64,000 nt of DNA from Poronia punctata (lineage: Eukaryota; Ascomycota; Sordariomycetes; Xylariales; Xylariaceae), in contig MU401518.1 in NCBI GenBank assembly GCA_022579005.1, positions 62,001-126,000 of the forward strand, written 5' to 3'. Of this stretch, positions 1 to 12,181 are shown piece by piece (position 1 is the stretch's first letter; each line of letters opens with the position of its first letter). Position numbers and translations under genes: made by a program. The notes below the pieces were generated by a model. The model did no database searches, had not been told where the DNA came from, and was given only the letters and a program-made list of their open reading frames with translations.

Positions 1-777
1 GTGTCGGGCCACCTGGGAATCCTTGCGCGCCCGGCAGCGGCATACCGGGGAAGGGGAAAGGGGGGGCACCGGCGCCACCGGGAGGCGGGAACGGAAGGCC
101 GCCCGGAAGGCCGCCTGGAGGTGGGAACGGTAAACCGCCGGGTACGGGAAATGGTGGGAGACCACCACGACCGGCTCCTGCTTGTCCAGGCGGTGCTATG
201 GAGGAAAAAAGGCTACGTTAGCGCATTGATCACCACGAGAATGGAATCATCGCAGAGTGTCATCTTAGACAACATAAAGGAGCCGAGCGGGAGTTTGACT
301 TACGCGGCATTCCCGGTGGGAAGGGGCCGGGAGGAAGCATAGGGGGCGCGCCAGGCATTCCGGGAAAGGGTGGCGGGGCCATGCCGGCGGGGAAGTTGAA
401 AGGCGGAGGAAAGGCGCCGGGCGCACCGCCAGCAGCATGAGCACCGGGTTGGTTCTGTGGAAGCATGGGGTTGGCGTGGGCCTGGCCTTCGGCGGCGTAC
501 GACGATGTGATGCTATCGATAACGGACTGGGCCTTCTCGTGACCGATTTGCTGGTAGTAGTCTACGACGTTGCGCAGGTGGTTTCGGCCGCTGTTGTGCG
601 CCTTGCGCACGCTCATCGAGTCGTGCGTGAGGTACACATCGCAGTAGTCGCAGAAAACTATGGAAGATGGTGGTTAGCAGCCTGGTCGTGCCATGGCGGA
701 AGGTGGGAAATGCGCAAAGAAAGATTAAGCAGATAATTCGTCGCATGCATGGAAGCCGGGCGCTTACATTTCGGCAT
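1..777 (-). CDS. yhc1: U1 small nuclear ribonucleoprotein C (U1-C), 3' part beyond window
   Basis: U1-C is the zinc-finger subunit of the U1 snRNP that stabilises pairing of U1 RNA with the 5' splice site in the nucleus. Exon 1 is tiny (777-768, encoding MPK plus one base), intron 767-658, exon 2 657-304, intron 303-196, exon 3 195 to beyond position 1; both introns are GT-AG and keep frame. The first 30 residues carry the matrin-type C2H2 finger: [20 protein letters not shown], followed by the conserved [19 protein letters not shown] helix. The rest is the low-complexity Pro/Gly/Phe-rich tail usual for the family, continuing to the window edge. The start was chosen because only the spliced ATG at 777 restores the conserved MPKFFCDYCD start. 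Its 5' end lies about 280 bp from a RIP-mutated transposon, yet the coding sequence looks intact. Confidence 0.93.
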
Positions 778-1054
778 TTTGAGTTAAATATCGTGGTCTC
801 GTAGTCTCTTTAACGCATGGATTAGGTGTATGCGTATCGCTGAGCTGTAATGAATCTGATGGACCTGGTTTCCTGGAATCGATAGCTCAATAGACTCTAG
901 AGAGACGCGCCACGAAGATTGCTGGACGTCGGTACAGGATAGAGCACGTGATCCCCTAAAGTACTGGGGTACTTATCACATACCCATGCCCTTGCCTGCC
1001 GTAGGGCGCTAGAATTCAAGCTAGCTGCTGCCAAACGTCTTGACTGGCAAGCTA
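778..1054. other. Spacer between U1-C gene and transposon
   Basis: Presumed promoter and 5' leader of the U1-C gene, of normal base composition. The TA at 1053-1054 is the left target-site dinucleotide of the adjacent DNA transposon. I see no other feature. Confidence 0.6.
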
Positions 1055-1081
1055 AGTCAATCACCCCACTCACAAATCACC
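1055..1081 (+). repeat. Left terminal inverted repeat of the DNA transposon
   Basis: 27 bp; 25 of 27 positions match the reverse complement of 11862-11888. The TA target dinucleotide is immediately outside. Confidence 0.85.
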
Positions 1082-2199
1082 TTAAAATTCACCTTTAAAA
1101 TTATAAGTATTACACTTTAAAGCTAATTATCTTAACAACTACAATTTTGTTTAATTTGCTATTTTTATACCTAAATTATTATATAATCCTAAATTAGGCA
1201 ATATACTTTAATAAGTAGATTTTCTTTATTATTTAGTGCATTTTTAGCCTTGTTTATAGTAAGTGCTATAATAAAGACTAAAAGATCGCGTTTTATAGTA
1301 ATAACGTTTTAAGTATTAATAAATAGGCTATTTAAATTTAAATAAACCTTATAGCGTTTTTTAACTTTTACTTTTTTTAACTAAGCTTTTAATTTATTAA
1401 TTTAAACTTTTAATGCTATGTTTTTTATGTTAATATTATTAAATTTTTTAGTAACCTTTTTTGCTAAAAAGTAACTTATAAAGCAATTTAGCTTTAATAA
1501 GCTAGCTTTTATAATTTTAATACCTAGCTTTAAGTTTTTTAAAAACTTAAAAGTAGCAATTATAGCTATTAAAAAAATATTTATAAAATGAAGTATTTTA
1601 GTGCATAGTAATAGATTTTATAGCAAAGTTTAAGTTTTAATATTAGCTTTTATACTTTTTAGCTTGCTACTTTATATTAGCTATAAACTTAATAGCTTAT
1701 ACTTATTTTAAAAGTATATTTTAGTAGCTAAAAAGCTAGCTTTAACGTTTTTTAGCATAAAAGCTTTTTTTTAAGCTTAATAAAAAGCTTTTAAAAAATT
1801 TTGCTTGCTAAAGTAAAATTTATAGCGCTAAGTATATATTTTTATTAAAAGCTTTTAATACTAGCGTTTAATAACTAAAAAAAACTTAAATTATATAGCT
1901 AAAATATATAAAATAAGTATAAAAGTAAAAATATTAAATAAATTTAGTTTTAAAAGCATTTTTTTATAAATTTTAAAGTAGTATAGCTATTATAGCTATT
2001 TAAAATTAACACTTTTTAAACTAATAAATTTAAAAATATTATAAATAAAATAAATACATTTTTTAGCTAATATAAAGCTATTTTTTAATTAGTTTAGCTA
2101 TTTTTAAAATAAATAAATTACTAGTTTAAAAAACAAGCGTTTATATTATATAAAAACTATTATTTTTAAATAGATTTACTTTTAAAAATAATTAAAATT

Positions 2200-2394
2200 T
2201 GATAGCACTAGGATCCTTAGATTTAAGAATAAAATGTAAATAAATTAATTAACTAACTAGGATCGAGGGACCGAAGGTCTCTTGTATTAAGATCCTAGGA
2301 TCTAGTGCTTTTAGATCACCGATCTAGTGCTTCTAGATCATGTGATGTAATCTAGTTTAATCTATCTAGTAGTAGACTGTTTAGTTACTTATTA
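2200..2394 (-). repeat. 3' LTR of the gypsy element
   Basis: 195 bp, pairs with 10951-11145. There are 33 differences in 195 positions, every one a C/T or G/A transition. This is the less mutated copy: at 30 of the 33 sites it keeps the C or G. Confidence 0.9.
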
Positions 2395-2409
2395 TGCTGC
2401 CCCTTTTTG
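2395..2409 (-). other. Polypurine tract next to the 3' LTR
   Basis: Read on the minus strand, the bases next to the LTR are AAAAAGGGGCAGCA. Such a purine run directly upstream of the 3' LTR primes plus-strand synthesis in LTR elements. It is one of the few G-rich stretches in the whole interior. Confidence 0.55.
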
Positions 2410-3062
2410 CAACAAAGTTTAAAACGTTTTTGTTTTTATTTATTTAAAAAGCTTAAGGTAGCGTGTTTATATTGTTTAAAGCTATATATATATATAAATT
2501 TTAGTAACGTTTAACTTTAAATTTTAAAGTGTTTTAAAAATTTTATATTTAAAAATTGTTTAAAGTGTTATAAAAACTTTACTTTTAAAAAACTTTAAGT
2601 TAAAATATTGTTTATTTATATTTTTAATAATATAGTTTTTTTTTTTTTATTTAGCTAGTTTTTAAAACTTTATTTTTTAGTTAAGTAATTTAGTATATTA
2701 GCATTGCTATATATGCTAAATTTTTTATAATAGCTTTTTAGTATTTTTTAACTAGTTTATTAAAAATTTAAATACTTAGCGCTTAAATTAGTTTATTATT
2801 TAATGCTTACTTAAAAACATAGCTTGCTTATAGGTTTATATATTTATTTATATAATTTTAAACTTTTTTTTTAATTTTTAAGCTTTGTTAGTTTTTTAAA
2901 TATATAATTACTTATTTATATAATAATCTTTATAAAGTAGCTAGTTTTTAAAGTATAATATTAAATTTAAATAATTTTTTGTTATAAAATTTTATAATTT
3001 AAATTTTTAAGCTAATATTTTAAATAATATTTTTAGTTTTAAAAAAAGTAAATTTTATTAAA

Positions 3063-3128
3063 GCTATAGCTTATATTTTTAAAAAAGCTAAAGCTTATAG
3101 TTTTAAAAAAGCTAAAGCTTATAGTTTT
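3063..3128. repeat. Short tandem repeat inside the retrotransposon
   Basis: About two and a half copies of a 24-bp unit (core GCTAAAGCTTATAGTTTT). Confidence 0.7.
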
Positions 3129-3986
3129 AAAATATTAATTAAGTTAATTAAGTTAGTTTTAAAAGTAAGTTTAAGTTTTTTAACTTTATTATTATTTAAG
3201 ATTTTAAACTTAAGTTTTTATTGCTTTTTTTTAAAGTCTAAGTATTTTTATTATTTTATAATTTTAATAGTAATTAAAATTAAGTATATTTTAGATTTTT
3301 TTATTATAAGTTTTATATCTTTATATTTATATTTATAGTAGTTTGCCTACTATTTTTAATATAGTAAAATTACTTAAATTTTTAAGTTTTTTAGTAGCTA
3401 GTTAAGTTTAGCGTTAATTATTTTTATATAAATAAGTTTAAATATAACTTTTAGTTTTATAGTTAAGTTACTTATAATATATAAAGCTTTTAGTTTTTTT
3501 AGTATAATTGCTAGTATTAATATTTATGCTATATTTTTTTAGTTAAGTTTATTGCTTTTTTAAATTGCTGCTTTTAATTTTTTTATAGTATTAATTTATA
3601 AAAAGTTATTTAATTATTTAGCTTTTAATTAATATATTATAAAATAAAGTATTATTATAATTAGTTTTAAGTATAGCTGTAAACTAATATTTTATATAAC
3701 TTATTTTTAATATTTTTATGCTAATTAGTTTAAATTATATTTGTTTTTATTTAAGCTATATTTATTTTTGCTATTTATAGTACGTTTTTTTAGTAAGAAA
3801 ATAATATTAGTTAATAGTTTTAAAAAAAGTATATTATATATAAGCTTAGCTTTTACGTATACTTTATTATATTATGCTTAAGTTTTTAAGTTAACGTTTA
3901 GGTTTTTTATTTATAAAAAATTATTATTTAAAAACATTATTACTAAACGTTTTTAAATTATAAATATTAGGTTTTAATTATATATA

Positions 3987-4035
3987 TAAATATTATTATT
4001 AATAAATATTATTATTAATAAATATTATTATTAAT
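3987..4035. repeat. A+T-only tandem repeat (16-bp unit, three copies)
   Basis: Three copies of TAAATATTATTATTAA-like units inside the retrotransposon; probably a replication-slippage product in low-complexity DNA. Confidence 0.7.
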
Positions 4036-6763
4036 ATAAAACTAATAGTATAATAAGTTTAGGTTTTTATAAATATATTAAGTTACTAAAGCTTTTTAAA
4101 TATACTAAGTTATTAAAGCTTTTTATTTATACTTATATATTTTCTTTTGTTTTTTTAAGTATTTATACTTTAATATTAGTATATAAAATAACTTAAACTA
4201 ACTTTTATTTATTTAAAAGTAATTGTTTTAAAATTTTAAAATTATTATTAAAATTATATTTTATATTTTATATGCTTTTTAAGTCTTATAGCGTAAAAAA
4301 GTATATTTTGTTATAAAAATTTACTAATTTTAATACGTTTTATATTAACGTTTTTTTAAAGTACTAAGTATTATAAATTATTAAATATTTTTTTTAGCAA
4401 ATAAAGTATTTAAGTAATATTTTAGTTTTTGTTTTGCTAACTTATTATAATACTAGTTTTTTAATTTTATAGGATTTTTATTTATTATTATTGCCGTTTA
4501 TATATATTTAGCTTAGTATTAGTTTTTATTTATAAAATAGGTTTTGTTTTTTAAGTACTAAATATAAGTATGCTACTAAAATAACTTTATATATTTTTTA
4601 ATATTTAAAAAAGTTTAGTTTATAAGCTAGGTTGCTAACTTTATAAACTATAGTTAAAAAACTTATATATTATTATAACTATTTATAAAGTAGGTTTTTT
4701 AAAAAATAGTATTTTTTATATAATTTAAAATATACCTTGTTTTTAACGTTATATTTTTAAGGTTTTCTTATTTTATTATATTATATTTTTATATTTATAG
4801 CTATAAGGTTTAAAGCTAGTTAAGCATTTTTTTAATAAAGTTAATATAAAACATTATAGTTTAAAGCGTTTAATAAAATATTGTTTATAAAAACTATATT
4901 TTATAGCTTAAATTTAAAAATTACCTTATTAAGTAACTTGCTTATTAGTTTTTATTTAAAAAGTATTTAGTATATATTATAATAAAATAATAATGCTAAT
5001 TTATAGCAAATTTAATATTATGTAGTAATATTATATAGCAATTTTTATATTTTAGTTTTTTTTTAATTATTTATTTATTTAAAAATAGTATGCTATAAAC
5101 TTAGCAAGTTTTATTATTAGTTTAGCAAATACTATTTTTTATAATTTAAATATAAATTTAAAATCTTTATTTAATATAATTTAATTAAGCATTTTTTATT
5201 TATAAAAAAAGCATTTTAAAAAGTATAGTAGCTTATTTTAATACTATATATTTAATATTTTTTAGTATTAAAATAGTTTTTTTACTAAACTTATAAATTA
5301 TAGTTAAAAAATAGTTATATATAGTATAGCTTAGTATTTATTAAAATATTTTTTAAAAAAATACTATAAGCATACTAATAATAAAATTTATTATTATAGT
5401 ATAGTAAAAAATATTAAGTATTTTAATAAGTTTTAAAAATTTAAATAGTTTGCTTTTATTAGTTTTATTTTTTAAATATTATAAATAATATTATATATAT
5501 TTTTTTAATTTATAAGTTAAGTTTTTAATACTATATTGCTTTAAATTTTATACTATTTTTTTTATACTAAAGTAATATTTTTAGTTATATATTTTATATA
5601 GTAAATTTTGTATGCAGTTTTTAAAAATTATTAATTAAAATAGTTGTTTTTTTAGTATATAATAAAAAAAGCTTTTTATAATTTATTAAAATTTAAATTT
5701 TAAAATTAAATTGTTTAGTTATAATACTTATAAGATTTTTTTTATATATAAGTTTTTTTTATATTTTATAATTAGTTTATTTTAATATTTTTTAAATATT
5801 TATATGTTATAAGTAGCATATATATAATTTAACAATATATTATTAAGCACGTTTTTTAAAATATTAGCTACTTTTTTTTTATTTTTTTGTTTTAAAATTA
5901 TTAGTAGTTAAAATAATATATTAAGTACTAAATTAACTTTACTTAAAATATATTAAATATTAAGTTTATATTGTTTAAAATAAATTAAAGCTTATACTAG
6001 TTTTAAGTTTATTTTAATAATATTTATTATTATAAAATTTCTTTAGTTAACTATACTTTTTATTGCTTAATAGTTTATAAAAACTATAATTAAATGTTTA
6101 CAAGATTATAGTTATAGTTTTAGCTATTTATAAAGCTATATAAAACAAAATATTTTAAGTTTTATTATATAGTATTTTTTTAAAAAATTTTTAAAACTTT
6201 ATTAAAGTATTTAATAGGTTATATATTATTAATATTAATAAGTTTTTTATTTTATAAATTATTAAAATAAAATATTATTACTTTATATTTTTTTTTACTA
6301 ACATGTTAATTTTAAAAAAGCTTTATTTATTAAAATTTTAATATACTAAGTAATTTACTTTATAAAGGTTTTTTTATATAATGCTAAAGCTTTACTTTTT
6401 TTTTAAAGTTAAATTAAATACTTTTTTTAAAGTTTATTTTTTTTTGTTTATAAAACTTTTTTATAAAATTTTGTTATTTATTTGCTTTTTTGCTAGTATT
6501 GTTATTTTTTAACGTTATAAAAGTTTAATTTTTTACTAAAACTATAAAATATATTTACGTAGCTATATTATTATGCTAATATATATTTTTAAGTTGCTTA
6601 AATTATTTAGCATTTTAATATTTTTTATAGCTTTTATTTAGTATTTTATTATTATAACTTTAAATTTATTAACTTTTAATTTAAAAAGCTTAACTTTAAA
6701 ATATTTATAAAATAACTTTGCTAGTAAAAAAGCTAATTTAATTTTTTAAAATACTATTAAAAA

Positions 6764-6904
6764 TTTTTTTACATGTTTATAATATTTTTTAGCTATATTG
6801 CTAAAAATAACTATATTATTTATATACGCGCAGCAATATTTTTAATATTGCTATAATTTTTAGTTTATAAACCTTTAGCTATAAGGTAAACTGTTTTTAA
6901 ATCT
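6764..6904 (-). pseudogene. Decayed gypsy reverse-transcriptase core
   Basis: In one minus-strand frame, interrupted by stops, the conserved RT core is still readable. There is an RFKNSLPYS-x-RFIN stretch (the family usually has F-K-N-S-P-x-Y-x-Q-R-x-I), then CCAYINNIVIFS at about 6835-6800 where the catalytic Y-x-D-D has become Y-I-N-N, then HVKKI. Asp to Asn is what G-to-A RIP change produces, and the in-frame stops are where CAA/CGA-type codons would be expected. This fixes both the superfamily (Ty3/gypsy) and the orientation. No functional protein can be made. Confidence 0.75.
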
Positions 6905-9900
6905 TATAAAAGCAATACTTAAAACTTTTAATTTTTATAAAAATATTATTATTATTTAGTTTTTATATTTTAAGTATATTAGTAGTTAGTAAAAAAAGCT
7001 TATTACGTTAAATACTAAAATAATTTTTTTATTTTTTAAGTTTATAATTACATTTTTTTAATATAGTATAAAGTATATGTTTAATATAGTTATATTATTT
7101 AAAAATTATAAGTTAATAATTACTTAGCTTTTTTGTTTTTTTTTAATAATTTTTTATAATATAAAAACTAAGCATTTAAAAAAACTTAGTGTTTTTATTT
7201 AATATAGCTTATTTTATTAATATAAGTTATTAAATATTTTATTAAGTATTTATTAATTTTTAACTTTTAGCTTATATAGTTTAATATATTTTTATTAGTG
7301 TTATTATTTTTATACTAAATTAATTTTAAGTTTTTTTTGCTTTAGCATTAAAATAATCTTTTTGTTTTTTTATATATTGTAGTTTTTTAAAATATATTTA
7401 AACTTTGTTATATATTTAAATTTTTTTTTTAATATATATATACTATGTTTAAAAAAAATATATAAAATATTTTTAATTTTAGTTAAGCTTGTTTTAATAT
7501 TTTTTAATATATATAGTAGTTTTAGTAGCAAGTTATAATTATTTTATACTATTATATTTTATATATTATATATATTTTAAATAAGTAATTTTAAAAAGTA
7601 AAAGATTTTATTTATAAAGTTAAATATTAATTTTATTTTTTTATAAGTATTAGCTATATTTAAAACGTATATGTTTATTTAATTAACTTATTTTATTTTA
7701 TTAGCGTTTAAGTTTTTAATAGTGCTAATTTTTAAGTTTTATAGTAGTCTAATTATAAATTTAGTATAGTTTTTATATACTAAAACCTAAATTAATTATA
7801 GTTTTAGTATTAAGTTTATTATACTTAGTATATATTTTATAAATAAGTATTGTTGTTTATTTTTTAAATAGTATTTATTTAGCAAGCTAATATATTTTAT
7901 TAAAATAGTAATTATTATAAATAATAATACTATTATATTTATATATATTATAACTTTATATTAAATAAAAGCAAACTTTTAGTAAATAAATATAAGTATT
8001 TTTATATTAGCTACTAATTTTATATATAAGCATTGTTATAAAGTATATATAATTACTTTATATTTATTATATTATAGTATACTTAGCAAAATATATAGTT
8101 TTAAGTTTTAATTTAGCTATATTATAATAAACATATTAACTTTTAACTTTATACTTAATTATATTTAAAGTAAAAATATAGCTTTTATAGCTAAAGTAAT
8201 TAATTTTTTTATTTTTTTATATTTTAATAAAATTTATACTTATTTAATATAGTATTTAATACTTAATTTATTTAAAAATCTTTTACTAACTATATTATTT
8301 AAAGCTTTTAAGTTAGCATATATTATAAATATATAATTTTAGTATAAAAACTATATTTAAAGTTTTATATATATATATTTAAAAAAAGCGTTATAAAGTT
8401 AGCATTTTTTAAGTTTAATATTTATATATATTTTATTTTTTAACTTTATATATTTTATAATAAAGAACGCTTTTTTTAATAATAATTGTTTTAATATAAG
8501 GTTGTTATTTAGTACTTTTTTAATTATTAAGCTATAGTATACTATTTTAAGTATTTTATTTAGTTAGTATAAGTTTTTTATTATGTATTTTATATATTAG
8601 TTTTATAATAAAAACAAAATATAGCATTTTTAGCATAGTTTATAGTATTTAAGTGCAAAAAATGCTAATTTAGTTATAGTTACTAGTTTAAAGTTTAATA
8701 AATAATTATAATTATTTTTATTTTCTACTTTGTTAAAAGTATATACTTTTTTATTTTTTTATTTAATATTTTTTTTTAAAAAAAGTAGCTATTTTATTAA
8801 AGCTATTTTTTTAAGCCTTTTTATTTGCTTTATTTTATGCTATATAAACTTTGTTTTTAAATTTAAGGTTTTAAGTATATAATTATTTTACTTATTTATT
8901 AAATTTGTACTAAGGTTTAGTTTTTTTAAACTTAGCTTATTTTTTAAGTTAGTAATGTTAATTTTAGTTTTTTTTGTTATTAAAATAGTAATTATTATAT
9001 TAATATTAGTTTTGCTTTTATGTTTTATTAGCTAGTTTGCTTTGTTTTTAAAAACCTTTATTATTGTAATTAAATTGCTAAGTATTTTTACGTTTTATAT
9101 TATAATTGTTTTGTTTTTAGTATATATTTTTTTTTTAAAAGTTAAGTTTTAAAAACTAGTTAATATATTATAAACATAAGTTAAGGTTAAAATATAAGTA
9201 GCTTTAAAAAGTTATTAGTTAATAAATATTAGTATAGTATTAGTAATTATATATTTATAAGTTATAGCTTTTTTTTTAAATAAGCAAAGAATTAATTAAT
9301 AGTTATACTAGCTTTTAGTTATATAATAAGCTATTAAAAAAGTAAGTATATTATATTATAAATTTGTATTAACTATTAAATAAAAGATTTTAATTTTGTT
9401 GCTTTAATATATTTAGTTATTTTTATAGCTTAAAATCTAATAAATATGTTATTTTTAAGCTATTAAATACTAAATATATTTTAAAAATTATAAAGTGTTA
9501 TAAGTATGTTTGCTAATAGCATTTAAAATTGCTTATACAATTTAGTAAAAGCTTTATTATTATTTGCTAGCATGCTTTTTTTTAGTTTTAAGCTACATTT
9601 TTTAAACTACTAAGCTTAAGCATTATTTTTTAAAAGTTAAAAAAAATCTTAGCAAATAACTACTACTTATGCTAAGTTTTTAAAATATTTTTTAACGCTA
9701 TTTTTAAATAATAAAACGTTTTATTAATAAGTATTTAAGCTTATTATTATATAATTTTTTTGTTTAAAAAATATTTTTAAGTTAAAGTTAAAAAATCTTA
9801 CTTATTAAAGTTTTTATTTATAAAGAAAACTTTAGTTATTTTAAATTTAATTTATTTAGTTTTTTTATAAAAAGTAAAAGGTTTTTGCTATTAAAGTTAA

Positions 9901-10950
9901 TATTTGTTTAGCGTGCTTACTATTGTTTATTAATAAAGTGTTGTTTGCTATTATTAACGTTTTTAAGGTGTTTATAGGTTTTAAAATATTTAAAGTCTTA
10001 ATAAGTCTATATAGTAGTAATTAAAATCTTAATACTAAAAATAAAAAATTGTAAATATATTATTTTATAAGTGTTTTTATAAAAAACACTTTTTTTTTAA
10101 CCTTTTTATAGTTTTAGGTGCTAAAAATAAATAAGAACTTAAAGGTTTTAATTTTCTAAGTTTGTTATTTTTTAAGCTTAAGTTATGCTTTTAAGCTAAA
10201 TTTTTAAAATTTATATTTTTTATAAGTAAGTTTTTAGTTAAGTTTTAAGTGTATTAAACCTTGTTAAAAAAATTTATAAAAGGTTTAGTTTAAGTTTAAA
10301 TTTTTTAAATTTAGTTTTATATTTAAAAAAGCTTATAGTTTTAAGTATAAAAACTACTTATACTAGCTTTTTAGTGCTATAAAAAAAGCTTATTTTTTTT
10401 TACTTATATTAAAAAAAATCTATTTTTAAGTTTATAATTTTTATTATATAATTAAAAGCAAGTTTTTAAGCTTTTTTTATGTTTGCTTATAATAGTATAA
10501 AAAAATAAAAGTAGCTAGTGTTTTTAAACTATAAGAAATATTAAGTAAGCAGCTTTTGCTTTTTTTTTATATATTTTTTAATAACATAAGTAATATTAAA
10601 AAAAAAGGCTACGTATTTTTTAAAAGGTCTTTTTTTAGTTTTTAAAGGTTTTTTTTATTAAAAGGGTTTTTTTTATTAGTTTATAAAGGTTATCTTTATT
10701 ATAACGTTATATATATTATAAACTTAAAAATAAAGTTTTAAAAAGTAGTAATTTTTTAAAAAAGTAAAAGTAAAGTTTTAAATAATAAGGATTTATAATA
10801 ATTTTAAAGGAAAATAGTAATAATAAACAATTTTGTTTAGTATTGTTTAAATTTAAAATTTTTAGGTTTATATATTATAAAGATCTTGTTTTTTATATAA
10901 TAGTATATAGTTATAGTATAGCTAATTAAGCAAACTTGCTAGCTACTATT

Positions 10951-11145
10951 TAATAGTACTAAGATTTTTAAATTTAAAAATAAAATATAAATAAATTAAT
11001 TAACTAACTAAAATTAAAAGACCAAAGGTTTTTTGTGTTAAAATCCTAGAATCTAGTGCTTCTAAATCACTAATCTAGTGCTTCTAGATTATATAATATA
11101 ATCTAGTTTAATTTATTTAGTAGTAAACTATTTAGTTACCTATTA
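10951..11145 (-). repeat. 5' LTR of the gypsy element
   Basis: 195 bp, the partner of 2200-2394, and the more heavily RIP-changed copy. Just inside it on the minus strand lies TAGTAGC (10948-10942), which would resemble the TGGTAGC start of an initiator-Met tRNA primer-binding site after one G-to-A change; that last point is inference. Confidence 0.88.
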
Positions 11146-11861
11146 AAAGTAGTATTAATTAACTAGCAGCGCTAATAGCTTTAATAATAGTTACTTACTT
11201 TATATTATATAGTTTTTTTATGCTTAGTTTTTAAAAAGCTTTTTTTATTACTATACTATTATTTTTAACTTTTATTATAATTTTATACTTATTAGTATTA
11301 TATAAATTTATAAGCTTTATTTTAAAAACTATAAAATAGTTAAAGTAGTTAAAAAAATGTTAATGTTTTTAGCACTAGCTTTATTAATGTATTTAAAATT
11401 AATTAGCTAGCTTTTTATAGTTTTTAGCTTTAAATAGTAGCTAAAAAAGCATAAATATTACTACTTGCTAAAAGCGTAAAAGTAGCTAGATTTAAAAGCT
11501 ATTTATTATATATAAGCTATTAATTAGTTTATTAAAAAAGCATAGCTAAGTTTACTTTAAATAATAGCTTATTTAGCTAAAAAAGCTTTTTAAATAAAAA
11601 ATAAAGCTTAAATCTATTAATTAAACTTTTTTTTAATTAAAATTCTTTTAACTTAGCAGCGCAAATAAACTAACTAGCTTTAACTAAGTTTATAGTGTTA
11701 ATAGTGCATAATTAGGCTAAAAAGGCTAAGATGTTAAATAGCCTTAGCTTTTTTAATTTAGAAAGTATAATTTTAAAAATGCATAGGTAATATTAGCATT
11801 AAAAAAAATAGTAAAAGGGGGCTGGTTTGGAAACGCGCAAATCGCGGTAATTTGTAAGTGG

Positions 11862-11888
11862 GGTGATTCGTGAGTGGGGTGGTTGACT
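11862..11888 (-). repeat. Right terminal inverted repeat of the DNA transposon
   Basis: 27 bp, the inverse of 1055-1081 with two transitions; followed by TA. A related subrepeat (GGTAATTTGTAAGTGGGGTG) lies directly inside it at 11846-11865. This end is the least RIP-changed part of the block. Confidence 0.85.
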
Positions 11889-11890
11889 TA

Positions 11891-12181
11891 CCAACTGTAT
11901 GCCAATAGGATAGGGGGTTCTTTCAGGAGGCTAGATCCACCTTTAGAGACAAGCTTGATTGGCCACAACTCTTGAACACGTACTCGTAGAGGACAAGGTT
12001 AGCTACAACAGCAAAACTCCCAATCGATTGTGTATGTCACAGCAGTGGACAGACAGTCAACGGTGGGAGTGAACTTAAGTAATTAACCTCTTCTTGGTTC
12101 CCCTTTCCATCCCCAGAACCTCGCATTTCTTCCACTACACCTAGCCCGACCGTTCGGATACTTTTCGGCAAGAACATTACG
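11891..12181. other. Spacer and probable promoter of the Erv25 gene
   Basis: About 290 bp of normal composition between the transposon and the Erv25 start codon; contains one TACTCGTA octamer at 11981. No gene seen. Confidence 0.5.

Larger units (their letters stand above)
2200..11145 (-). mobile_element. Ty3/gypsy LTR retrotransposon, heavily RIP-mutated
   Basis: An 8946-bp element bounded by two collinear 195-bp direct repeats (LTRs) with no indels between them. The ancestral LTR ends appear to be TGATAG...CTATCA, the usual TG...CA form. It is oriented on the minus strand: a decayed gypsy reverse transcriptase reads on that strand near 6.8 kb, and a polypurine tract (AAAAAGGGG on the minus strand) abuts the left LTR, which makes the left LTR the 3' one. 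The interior is roughly 80-85% A+T by eye, full of stops, and most surviving C residues sit in GCT context, as expected when CpA has been mutated to TpA. A clear target duplication is not visible (aaatt versus aaagt). Non-functional. Confidence 0.85.
1055..11888. mobile_element. Fot1/pogo-like (Tc1/mariner) DNA transposon, RIP-degraded and split by an LTR element
   Basis: The two ends are 27-bp inverted repeats (1055-1081 and 11862-11888) that differ at only two positions, both transitions. The outermost bases are AGTCAAYCACCCCACTCAC, and both ends are flanked by TA (1053-1054 and 11889-11890), the target duplication of the Tc1/mariner/pogo superfamily. Removing the LTR retrotransposon at 2200-11145 leaves arms of 1145 and 743 bp, about 1.89 kb in total, close to the usual ~1.9 kb of fungal Fot1 elements. 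Both arms are very A+T-rich with no surviving reading frame, so the transposase is dead. The family assignment rests on TIR, TA and size, not on a recognised transposase. Confidence 0.72.

Noticed and set aside
2195..11150. 5-bp target duplication for the LTR element
   Set aside because: Flanks read aaatt and aaagt; the mismatch is a transversion not explained by RIP, in A+T-rich sequence where a 4/5 match is likely by chance.
1055..11888. A+T-rich block as a piece of mitochondrial DNA or a centromere
   Set aside because: Paired LTRs, inverted repeats with TA duplication, and a gypsy RT remnant explain it as RIP-degraded transposons; no mitochondrial gene was recognised.
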